Assembly (NCBI GenBank): GCA_902651635.1
Contig: CACRSC010000010.1
Coordinates: forward strand, 365,914 to 429,913
Source: Mastigamoeba balamuthi
Taxonomy: Eukaryota > Evosea > Mastigamoebida > Mastigamoebidae
Direction: 5' to 3'
Length of the DNA stretch: 64,000 nt
Shown here: in pieces, positions 32,504 to 43,260 of the stretch
Layout: every line of letters begins with the position of its first letter
How positions within the stretch are numbered: the first letter of the stretch is position 1
Program-made: the position numbers and the translations under genes
The notes under the pieces: generated by a model
Seen by the model: only the letters and a program-made list of their open reading frames with translations
Database searches by the model: none
Told to the model about the DNA's origin: nothing

Positions 32504-35500
32504 ATGGTCGGTGGACGATGTGCTCCGCGTTTTCTCTGGGCGGCAGTCATTTCGCTGACCACGATGGCCGTCATGGCGCCGGGCAGTCTGGAGAGTGGCC
32601 TCCTCGTGCACTGGTCCTTTGACGGGCCCAACGCCTCTGCGCGGCTGCTCGACTCGTCGGGCAACGGCCTGTCGCCGACACTCGCGGGTATCAACAGCCA
32701 GAACGTCTCGTGGGCCCCTGGCGTCGTGGGCTCGCACGCCATCCAGTTCATGCCGGCGTGGTACAAGAGCTCCTTCCAGGACCGCCAGGGCGCCACGTGC
32801 CCGTACCTCGTCTCTCCGGGCCTCAGGCACTGGGGCGTCAGGGGCCGGGCGGCCTTCTCGGCGGCATTCTGGATCAAGCCGGTCCTGCCCGTCTCATTCG
32901 ACCCGAGCGTGCAGAACGCCTGGGTGGGCGCCCTGAGCACCATCACCAACAACGAGTACGGGTGGGACGCGGCCGCGTGGTCGCTGCAGACGACGCAGAC
33001 GATGCAGGTGGGCACGTACAGGACCATGTACGCCTACCCGACCTTCAGGGCCCTCGCCGGCGAGTGGATGCACGTCGTCACGACCTACGGCGGAAACTCG
33101 GGCAATGCATGGCTCACCGTGTACCTCAATGGCGGGTTCGCAGGGGTATTTTTGGCCCGGGTCGATCCGGGCAAGGACCCCAGACTCGTCGTGGGAATGC
33201 GCGTCCGGGGGGAACTGTGCTTCAAGGGCCTTGTCGACGACGTACGGCTATACACTAGGGAGCTCTCCTCCAACGAGGCCTACGACCTGTGGCGCTCGGC
33301 CTGCTCCGGTTCCGGTCCGTACCTCGGTCTGAGCGAAAAAAGACTTAGAAACCCGATAGGGCTTCGCTGGTCGGGTTCATTTCGCTGCTTTTCATTGAAT
33401 TCCATTTTGGCATTGGAGACACTGACCAGACCGATGCAGGTCACTACATGCCGGGCGGAGTGCGAATGACCTCGTGCGATGACTTCAGGTGTCCAGCAGG
33501 CACTGTGGACGACGACTCGGACTCGTCCACCCCGTGTGCCGCGTGCTCTGCGGGCCAGTACTCTGATGTCGGCTCCTCGGGCGCCTGCACGCCCTGCCAG
33601 CAGGGCTCCGCAGACCACGACGGCGACCCCGCCACACCCTGCATCCCCTGCGGCCCTGGCCACTTCATGGCCTCGCCGACTGGCAACAACGGGCCATGCA
33701 GCTCGTTCGCCTGCGGTGCCGGCTGGACAGACGACGACAGCAACGCCTCGACGCCCTGTGTTCAGTGCGGCGCCGGCACGCACGCTCCTGCGGGTTCCTC
33801 GGGGTCCTGTGCGTCTCTGGCGTGCCCGGCGGGGACAGTGGACGACGACTCGGACTCGGCGACGCCGTGCGCGGAGGTGTGCTCGCTGGTGGGAACACCA
33901 GAGCTCTGCAATGCATCGGCGCAGGGGTGTGTGTGGTGCAACACCGTCTGCGCCCCCCTTGCGCCCCGCTGCAACCCCGCCTGTCCCGCCGGCTCCACCG
34001 CCGTTGGTCTCGACCCCACAGCGCCCTGCGCCCCCTGTGGCCCCGGCACCTACGCCCGCGCCGGCTCCATGTCCCAGTGCTCCGCCCTGGCCTGTCCCGC
34101 CGGCTGGGCTGACAACGACTCGCTCTCCTCGACGCCCTGCGTGCCATGCATGCCCGGCCGCTACGCCCCCTCCAACTGGTCTGGGCCCTGCGCGGTGTGC
34201 GCGGCGGGGTGGACAGACGACGACAGCGACCCGTCGACAGAGTGCGTGCTGTGCGAGGCTGGGGTGTACGTGCCCAGTGGGTCGCACGGCCCCTGCTCCG
34301 ACTTTGAGTGCGCTCGCGGATTTGCCGACGGCGACTCGGACCCATCGACGGCGTGTGTGTCAGCTTGCACTCTGATGACGGTTCCTGTCGAGTGCTACGA
34401 CTCGATGTATGGCTGCGACTGGTGTGGGTCGGGGTGTGCCAGCAGCGGTGCGTGTAACATCACCCGGAAGATGCTCCCCACGACCGACGGGCTGGTCTTG
34501 CACTGGACGTTTGCCGGGTCAACGCTGGCAGAGAGGCTGGCCGACCGCTCGGGCCACGGCATGGACGGCAGTCTGCGCGGGCGGCCCCTCGTCTACTGGA
34601 CACCCAGCCGCTTGGGCACCTCGCTGATGCTCGCACCCAACCTAACCATGGACGCACCCACTCTGACCGTCATGCAGGCCAGCGGATGCCCCCACGTGGT
34701 CTCCCCTCCGCTTCACTCGGTTAATATCAGTGGTAGGCACTCCGTCAGTACTCTGGCTATGTGGGTACAACCCCCCTACACGAGCCTAGACGACTCCGCC
34801 ACCTGGATATCGCTGCTGGGCAACGGAACCTCTGGCATCTCCCTCACTACCGACATGTACCTTCTGAAGGGCACCTCGCGTGATGGCTCTATCAGCCTGG
34901 AATCCATGTTCGAAACTGGGTGGATGCATGTGGCCCTTATCATAGACGGCGCCTACGCCGTGTTGTACATAAATGGGGTCGAGAGAGACAGACACGGTGC
35001 AGTTGGCTTCAACCTCGGGGGCGAAGCGGCACTGACACTGGGGCTGGACTTCGGCGGCGAGGACCTCTGTTACATGGGCACCTTCGACGACGTCCGGCTA
35101 TACAACCGCGCGCTCTCTGCCGCCGAGGTCGCCACCATGTGGCGGATGCTCTGTCCTCCTGCAGGTGTGACTACCATTTGTCGCTCTTCCCTCCTGATCG
35201 TTATTCCCCGAGGCAGGCTACTACATGCTGCCTGCTTCGCTTTATTCTGCGCAGTGTGGATACTACGCGTGCGCCGCCGGGACCTCTGACATCGACTTCG
35301 ACACATCGACTCCCTGTGAGAAATGCCAACCCGGCCAATACATGCCAGCGGGGTCCGCGGGCCCGTGCGCTGACTGCCCCCCCGGGACCTCGGACATCGA
35401 CTCGGACCCCTCCACGCCCTGCGGTGTCTGCGGCCCCGGCAACTTCCTGCCACCGGGCGGTGGCCACAGCTCGTACGGGGCTTGCTCCAAGTTCAACTGC

Positions 35501-38500
35501 CCCGCAGGCACAGTCGACGACGACTCCAACACATCGACGCCGTGTGTCAAGTGCAGCCCCGGGTCGTACGTCCCCGCGGGGTCCTACGGGCCATGCGAGT
35601 TGTTCCTGTGTGAAAACGGGTTCGTCGATTACGACAACGACCCTGCAACCATTTGCATCGCGAGGTGTCTTGTGTACGGCAATCCATTGGCATGCAACTC
35701 TTCGGCTGGGTGTGAGTGGTGTGGCGAGTACTGCTCAATGTGGGGGCTGTGCGGGAAACTGCTGGCTGGACTGGCACCCAGGGCAGGGCTCGTGCTGTAT
35801 TGGCCATTCGAGGGCTCTGACGCCTCCCAGAGGCTCGCGGACAGCTCGGGCTACGGCAGGAACGCGACAATCAGCGAGAACTCTGTGGGGGTCAAATGGG
35901 AACACGGCCAAGTGGGTTCCTATGCTCTCAACGTTTCGCAGGAGTGGGTCATCAGCCAAGACGGAATTCTGTCGCAAGGCCCCTTCTGCACCACCCTCAT
36001 TTCCGCACAGCTGGGGACGCTGGGCATCTCCAAAAACAAGCCGCTCTCGATGGCAATGTGGATGCGGCCCGTCTCTCCATGGAGGGCGTTGAGCGAGTGG
36101 ATTATGTCGCTCAGCCCGAGCACACTCTCAGGGACTCGCGGAACACTGGTGCTCTCGATGGTGAACGACAGGCAGTTCACCTGGGCCTACGGCTCCGGTA
36201 TCTCTGCCATCACGACTATCGCGAGCGAGGTGTGGGTCCACCTCGTGCTTGTGTACGATGGTGTCAACATGGCCGTCTTCAAGAATGGGCAGCTCTCGGC
36301 TACCAGAACCCTCTCCGTTTATCTCGGCGATCAGCCCTTCCTGGTGGTCGGCAGGTCGCCCGGTGCTAGTATTGGAATGGGGATCTGCTACAACGGGCTC
36401 ATCGACGACCTGCGGGTTTACAACCGCAGCCTCACGGCGGCCGAGGTGTACAACGTGTTCCACGTGTTTTGCGGCCCGGGGCACTTTGTTCCGGTGGGGA
36501 GCAACAGCACCGCGTGCAGCGAGATGACGTGCCCCGAGGGGACGGTGGACCTCGACGCCGACAGCTCCACGGAGTGCGTGCGATGCCCGCGGGGCCACTA
36601 CGCGGCCGCCGGCAGTGTGGGCCTCTGCCGCGAGTGCCCGGTCGGGTTCAGCGACACCGACGAGAACTCGTCGACGCCCTGCCGCGACTGCGGCAGCGGG
36701 CACTACACGACAGCGACGGGGGTGTTCGGGCCCTGCGAGGCACTGGCGTGCCCCGCCGGGACGCAGGACGACGACGAGGAGGTGACCACCCCGTGCGTCG
36801 TGTGCGGGCCTGGCCACTACTCTCCCGAGGGAGCCCACGGGCCCTGCGCGCTGTCGATGTGCCCGGCGGGGACGTCGGACAGCGACTCGGACCCCGCCAC
36901 CCCCTGTGACTTCTGCGGCGCCGCGCACTACTCCCCAGCGGGCTCCGCGGGGCCCTGCGGTCTGTTCGTCTGCGCTGCCGGCAGCACGGACAACGACTCG
37001 GACCCGGCGACGCCCTGCGTGGCCTGCGGGAGGGGCCACTACGTCGGCCCCCTGGCAGCCGTGGCCTGTGCCTTCCTCGAGTGCGCGGCGGGGACGACAG
37101 ACGCCGACCGGAACGCGAGCACGCCGTGCGAGACCTGCGGGCCCGGGACCGGGGTGGCCCACAGAGGGGCGTCCGGCCCGTGCTCCCTGTTCGCATGCGC
37201 CGCCGGCCAGACGGACGACGACAACACGTCGGCGACCCCGTGCGTCAGCTGCACCGCTGGCGCCTACACCGCGCCGGGCTCCGTCGGGCCCTGCAGCGCG
37301 TTCGAGTGCCCCGCCGGGTGGACCGACAACGACGCGAGCCCGTGGACGCCCTGCGTGCACTGCGGCCCAGGCGGGTACGTGCCCGCGGGGACCGCGGGAG
37401 CCTGCTCGCAGCGCCAGTGCGCCGACGGGACGACGGACAACGACAACGACTCGGCGACCCCGTGCGTCCCATTCTGCTCGCGCATCACGGCGCAGACCGA
37501 GTGCGACGCCTCGCCGATCGGGTGCGACTGGTGCGGCAAGTACTGCGCGGTCAGGACGCAGTGCTCGTGCCAGCAGGTGGTCGACGAGCAGACGTGCGCC
37601 GGGTCGTACAACTGCACGTGGTGCGCGGCGCAGGCCGGGTGCTACACCGGCGCCTGCCCCGAGGCCAGCCCCGGCGCCGCCAAGGCCAAAGACACCGCGG
37701 CGATCGTGGGCGGGGCTGTCGGCGGCGGAGGGGGCGGGCTCCTGCTGCTGGCCGCCCTGGGGTGCGTGCTGGGGGCGCTGTGGCTGCGGCGCAGGCGGAG
37801 GCCCAAGTACTACGACCAGGTGGACGCGTCCGAGATCCTCATCGGGGACACCATCGGGCAGGGCAGCTTCGGCGTCGTCTACAGGGCCACGTGGCGCAAC
37901 ACCGAGGTGGCGGCCAAGGTGTTCGGCGTGCAGTCGGTGACGGCGGAGGAGATCGAGCAGTTCGAGAAGGAGGTCGACGTGATGCGGGCCCTGCGGCACC
38001 CCAACATCCTCCTCTTCATGTGCCACGCCAAGAGCGCCGACAGCTTCATCATCGTCACAGGTCCGCTGGGGGAACAAGGCACTCACTGCCTTTTGCCGGC
38101 TGACCCTTCGGGGGGGCGGGTGCGCGGCGCAGAGTACATGCCGACAGGGAGCCTCATGGAGCTGCTGGCGAACGAGGGCGCGGCGGTGCCGCTGAGGCTG
38201 AAGCTGTCGATCATGTCGGACATCGCGCGCGGGATGGCGTACCTGCACCAGAACGACCCGCCCATCCTCCACCGCGACCTCAAGAGCAGCAACATCCTCG
38301 TGCGGGATCCACTTCCCCTTCCCCACCCCTTGCCGCTCGGCAAAACAAACCGCGCATCGCATGCAGCTGGACTCGAACCTGCAAGCCAAGGTCAGCGACT
38401 TTGGCCTCGGCATGTTCTCGCACAAGGGCGACTCGCACAAGGACAGCGCGGCGGTGATCGGAACCATCTTCTGGACGGCCCCCGAGGTGCTGGGAGGCGC

Positions 38501-40886
38501 GGACTGCACCACCAAGAGCGACGTCTACTGTGCGCGGGCGGGCGAGGCCTGTTGCGCGAGCTGACCTCTGTGCGCGTGCGCCGTGCCGAGCAGCGTTCGC
38601 GGTGATCGTGTGGGAGATCATGACGAGGGAGGTGCCGTACGAGGAGCTCAACCCGCACACCGTGTCCCTTCGGGTCGTCAACGAGGGCCTGCGCCCCTCG
38701 TTGGAGGCGCGGAAGTTCCCTGGGCCGGTGCAGGAGCTCGTCGCCGTGTGCTGGACTGCCGCTCCCGAGTGAGAGAGCCCGCTCTTGTCCTCGGCCCCCT
38801 GTTGTGTGGCTGACCCTCCTCCTCCTCCTCCTCCTCCAGGTCGCGGCCCGAGTTCTGCGACATCAGCACCACCGTCGATGCGCTCAGCAAGACCCTGCAG
38901 GAGGAGATTGTACGGCCCGAGCGAACGGCTCCGCTCCTGACACGCCGCCCGCGCGCCAGACGAGGGAGGAGGTGGAGCACGTGGCAGCGCCCTCGGGAGC
39001 AATCGCCCTGGTGTTCACGGACATCAAGGGCTCGGCGTCGCTGTGGGAGTGGAACGCGTCTCTCATGAAGTCGTCGCTGAAGCTGCACAACGACATCCTG
39101 AAGGAGTCCCTTGTGCGCCACAGGGGCTACCAGGTCAAGGCCGAGGGTGCGCATCCCCCGGGATCCCACCCCCGGTTCTGACCCGCGCCTCCACCCGCAC
39201 AGGCGACGCGTTCATGCTGGCCTTTCAGTCGCCCCTCAACGCCCTCCTCTTCTGCCACGAGGTCCAGCAGGTCCTGCTGAGGGCCCCGTGGGACCCGGCG
39301 CTGCTCGCCCACGAGCACTGCGCCGAGGAGGTGACGGACTGCGTGCTCTCGTTCCGCGGGTTCCGCGTCCGCATGGGGATCCACTTCGGGCCCGTCGACG
39401 CCCACGCCGAGGGGCAGTCGACGGACTACAGCGGACCCACTGTCGGTGTCGCTGCCCGCGTCGCCGGCCTGGCCAGAGGAGGGCAGGTGCTCGTAAGCAG
39501 CGCGGCGAGGGCCGAGATCGAGAGGATGCTGAGGCCGGCAGAGGCGGAGAAGCTGGGCTCGCTGCTCACCCTCGAGGCCCTCGGGCCCTTCAGGCTTGGC
39601 GGACTGCCAGGGGAGATGGTCATCAGCGAGGCTGTGCTCAAGGGCTTCAACAGGAGGTTCGAGATGGCCGGCAGCACGTCCGCCACGTCGTCGGGCTCTG
39701 CCAACGCCTCCGGGCAGTCGGCCTGCCCGGCCACAGAAACGGACGTGCAGGACATGCTGCTCGAGATGACGGAGAAGGGCAAGCACAAGCCGGACTGGGC
39801 AATCGACCCCTCGGAGGTGAAGATCACCAACACGCAGATCGGCAGAGGCAACTACGGGGCTGTGTACAAGGGGTGAGTCCTGCGTTGCTTGCCTTCACTG
39901 TGCTCTCTATCTTACCCCCCCTTCTCCTCCTCCTCGGCGGGCAGCGAGTACAAGGGGGATGTGGTGGCAGTGAAGAAGTTCTTCAACAAGAACGTGAGCA
40001 GCGTGGCAATGGCAGAGCTCAAGAGGCAGATCAGGGAGATCGCCCTGGTGTCAGGCCTCCGCCATCCCTCGGTTGTTCTTTTTGTGCGCGCAGTGCCCTC
40101 GCCTTTCGCTATCACCCCCAATTAATTGAGTGAACGCGCAGATGGGAGCCTCGATCGACCCGAGCAACATGTTCATGTGCGACTGGCAGGCTCCACACTA
40201 TTCCGAGTACTAACTAGTGAATTTAGTGTCACTGAGTGGATGGACGGCGGAAGTCTGAAGACCCTCGTCACTGAGAACAGCATAGGGCAGAAGCAAGCAG
40301 TGGAGATCCTGTCCTCTGCGTGCCGTGGGATGGCGTACGTAGAGTCCCCGTCTCTTCTTGCCTGTTCACACTTGCTGTGGGAGCAGTTACATCAATGCAT
40401 CGGGGATCATTCACCGCGACCTAAAGGCAGCCAACATTCTGGTTAACTCGAAGATGGATGCCAAGATCACCGGTACGTACTGATTTTTGCTTTCAACTGG
40501 GTGCTTTGTTCTCAACTCGTATTTTGCCGGCAGACTTTGGACTATCGGCTATCAAGAGTGCCAACAAGACCATGACTATCTGCGGCACTGTGGCCTGGAT
40601 GGCCCCGGAAATTCTGCAGCAGGGCCACTTCTCCGAGAAGAGCGATGTGTATGCATTTGGGATGGTGATGTACGAGGTTATAAGCCGCCACAACCCCTTC
40701 AATGGCATTCCTTTGATTTCTCTGGTGCCTCACATCATCAATGGCCAGAGACCTCCCATCCCAGAGAGCACCAAGGGATTTACTTCCTCCTTTGTTAGCT
40801 TGATGAGCAAGGCGTGGCACTCAGAGCCCGATGAGAGGCCCACGTTCTCTGAAATGAGTGCAGAACTTGTCTCGCTACAGGTCTAA
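32504..40886 (+). CDS. Giant receptor: LamG/Cys-rich ectodomain, kinase, class III cyclase, kinase
   Basis: Fourteen exons (32504-33326, 33440-35164, 35217-38060, 38133-38299, 38367-38529, 38594-38768, 38840-38909, 38960-39146, 39203-39872, 39945-40083, 40142-40176, 40227-40334, 40387-40472, 40534-40886) sum to 7,545 nt, 2,514 residues. After a signal peptide the ectodomain repeats three supermodules: a LamG-like jellyroll, then GCC2/GCC3-like Cys units with a D-D-D-S-D..TPC core (about 21 in all), closed by PSI-like GCDWCG. One membrane span (near 37690-37790) leads to TKL kinase 1 (GQGSFGVVYRA, HRDLKSSN, DFG). The cyclase has both metal Asp (FTDIKG, EGDAFM), an ATP-type Lys (QVKAEGD) and Asp (STDYSG), and the Arg, but Gly in place of the catalytic Asn. 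TKL kinase 2 follows (GRGNYGAVYKG, HRDLKAAN, DFG, WMAPE). Both kinases look active. Ligand unknown. Confidence 0.85.
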
Positions 40887-41560
40887 CACTGATAACAACA
40901 CGATCTTCTTTGTAAGACAGATTTTACATTCCATTCATCCATGCCACTTCACAATCATTCTGATGGAGCAGCTTCCTGTTTTCTAAAAATGGAAAACTGA
41001 TTTGCTTCTGACTGTTTCGAGCTTAGTTTCATCATTTCACAAGGGCCTTTGTATAAGCTCTCTCCAATTGCCACTCCTCTGACCCCGCAAGGGGCATATT
41101 CCTCACTGGTTGTTTTAGGGTGAACAATGATACTGATTCTATAAATTCTTACAGTTCTTTTTTATTACGGAAAACCTCACAGACAGACTTGTTACGATGT
41201 TGCACACAACGCGGTCGTATGCTGAACTGGGTAGCTGGGTAGTAGTTGGTGAAGGATTGTGCCTTCTGATTTGGTTGGTAGCTTAGGCTTTATGACAGGT
41301 GGGAAGAGTGTGAATCTGTATCCATCTCTACACAAAATCAACTTGAAATGACAATTACAACTTTGTTCCATCTTCCACTACCAATTCACACTACAGAAAA
41401 CTACTGAAATTTGATTTCACCTTCTTCTTCTACCAGTGAGAAAGAGGCCCCTTGCAGGGCTTCAGAAAATCTACTGTACATAGCAGGAAAGAAGTGTCAG
41501 AAAGAAGAAAGAAGAGAACGTTGCCTTTGAACATACTTCTTATCAAATCCAAGTAAATGT
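40887..41560. other. AT-rich gap, no gene seen
   Basis: Base composition drops sharply after the receptor gene. No open frame with support and no RNA gene was found. It probably belongs to the decayed transposon zone that follows. Confidence 0.45.
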
Positions 41561-41896
41561 ATGGCATCATTGGGAACAACAGAGTTGGGAATGTCTGTGT
41601 TTACACCCGAAAGCTGGACTCCATCATGGAGTATCAAGGTACTTAACGAGCATCAGGAGGTTCTGCTTGAAAAGCAGTGTAAGGGAACTGGCCGTTCGTC
41701 CAGAACAACTTTCTGCACACAAAAGGGGATCCAAGTTGTGTTCAGGCCAGTTTACTCTTCTGATCTCATTCCAATAGAGACCCTCTGGGAAGAGGTGAAC
41801 TTCTTAATGAGAGCAAACAGCATCATAAAGTACTTTTCATCCTTGTTAGGTTTCGATATGATACCTAGTTTCGGAAAATCGGAACACACATTTTAA
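41561..41896 (+). mobile_element. Tc1/mariner (IS630) transposase relic A
   Basis: A 111-codon frame ends in GIQVVFRPVYSSDLIPIETL, matching the family block ending in PPYSPDLNPIE, where E/D is the third catalytic residue. The upstream stretch ESWTPSWSIKVLNEH resembles the middle of these transposases. The N-terminal DNA-binding part and the DN..H motif are missing, so it is a fragment. It lies in AT-rich DNA about 0.85 kb before a second such relic. Confidence 0.6.
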
Positions 41897-42419
41897 AGTG
41901 ATATTTAAAGACCTTGGTCTTCTATAATTGCTGGTACTTGATGTGATTAATGCAAGGCAGATGTCTGTTCAATTACCTTTATGTACTGGAAACAGAGGTT
42001 AAAACGAATTTTAAAAACTGTCAAAATTTGAAAAAGGAAAAATCGGAAAACAGCAAAAGTAACGAAAAAGAGAGAGCAATCAATCGTAAAGCTTTAGGAT
42101 AAAAAGAATAGCGCCAAAAAAGAAGAAGGGAAAGTGGACTGAGCTGTTTCAAGTTGACAACATTCAAGAAAGAAAGAACCGAAAAATAATGCTTAGTTAT
42201 TTATTGCTCAATCGCTGGCGATTGAAAAAAGAAATACAAATGAAGTTAAGAGAAACATGAAGAAGAAACACAAAACCAATGGAAGAACAGGTTTCAATAA
42301 CACTGAACAAAGGGAAAACAGATTTAAGTGAGACTGAGAATGAAACTGTTTCTCTATTATATCTTTCTCCTCTTGGTGTCAGGAGAGTGCACCTTGCCCA
42401 GTGCCTCATCTGCTTTCCC

Positions 42420-42640
42420 CTCCTTGGACTTGGCTGATTTCTTCCTTCTGCCCCTTGTACCACGCCTCCTGCCCTGGGTCATGGTTCGATGGCCTCTTCC
42501 TCACGGGGACTGGATCTCTTTCTCTCCCTCTGCCTCTCCCTCTGCCTCTTCCTCTTCCTCTTCCTCTGCCTCTTCCTTAGTCTCATTCTCATTCTTGGCC
42601 TCGTCCTTGTCCTCCTTCTCTGAGGCTTCCTCCCCCCACT
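42420..42640. repeat. Polypyrimidine low-complexity tract (CTCTTC repeats)
   Basis: Plus strand is rich in CCTCTTCC and CTCTGCCTCTCC units. Either strand can be translated into Ser-rich or Glu/Lys-rich strings, but these are repeat artefacts without domain signal. Confidence 0.7.
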
Positions 42641-42741
42641 GGCCTGTTCTGCCTGCGGCTTGTTCTTTTTCATGCTCTCTGTGAAACAATGAGAGAAACA
42701 AAAATTGCAGTGCGTATGCTCTAAGAGCTTGGCTCCTTGCA

Positions 42742-43038
42742 GAGGACAATGATAGTAAGCATAGAAGTAAATTGTGCTGCCAATGGAAGGATGACCATAA
42801 TGTGCATTCTCTGCCCTGGCCAGCATGCAGCCCTGATTGTAGTGGTATTGAAAATGTTTGGGCCATTCTGAAGGCCAGGGTTAGTGAGTCAAACCCTCGT
42901 TCTCTGACTGCCTTGGTTCACTGTATTAGAAATGAGTGGAGACAACTCTCAGTGGAGTTTGCCCAAAAGTTGGTCAACTCAATGCCCTCTCGTTTACAGG
43001 CAGTTATTGAGGCAAAAGGAGATTATACAATATACTAA
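42742..43038 (+). mobile_element. Tc1-like transposase C-terminal fragment B
   Basis: The frame from 42742 reads EDNDSKHRSKL, the second-Asp motif of Tc1, and continues to LPWPACSPDCSGIENVWAIL, the third catalytic motif. It then runs to SMPSRLQAVIEAKGDYTIY, the usual Tc1 C-terminus, and ends at a stop codon. An acceptor (CTTGCAG) precedes it, so it may be the last exon of an element whose 5' part is gone or unrecognised. Spacing between the second and third acidic motifs fits the 34/35-residue rule by eye. Terminal inverted repeats were not found. Confidence 0.75.
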
Positions 43039-43260
43039 GATCAGTTTTTTCTGGGTAAGAATATTGTAATAGGTGAAATGTATGGTAGAATTGAACATCG
43101 TTTTTAAATAGGGGACAGTTGGTAGTGATTTCTACTGTAGCACGCTGCCGACCTCATGTACACCCACAAATGGCCTCTCGAGCGCTCTCAGAGTTGCTTG
43201 AGACTGCAGTCGCTGCTAAAGTTGCAACCTGTTTTCACCGTTGCCCACACATGTACTGCC

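Noticed and set aside
36128-38515. 795-codon minus-strand frame
   Set aside because: Antisense shadow of the receptor's Cys repeats and kinase 1. It has no start context, domain or conserved motif.
42328-42866. Ser-rich (+) or Glu/Lys-rich (-) protein
   Set aside because: Both come from the same polypyrimidine repeat and no non-repetitive domain flanks them.
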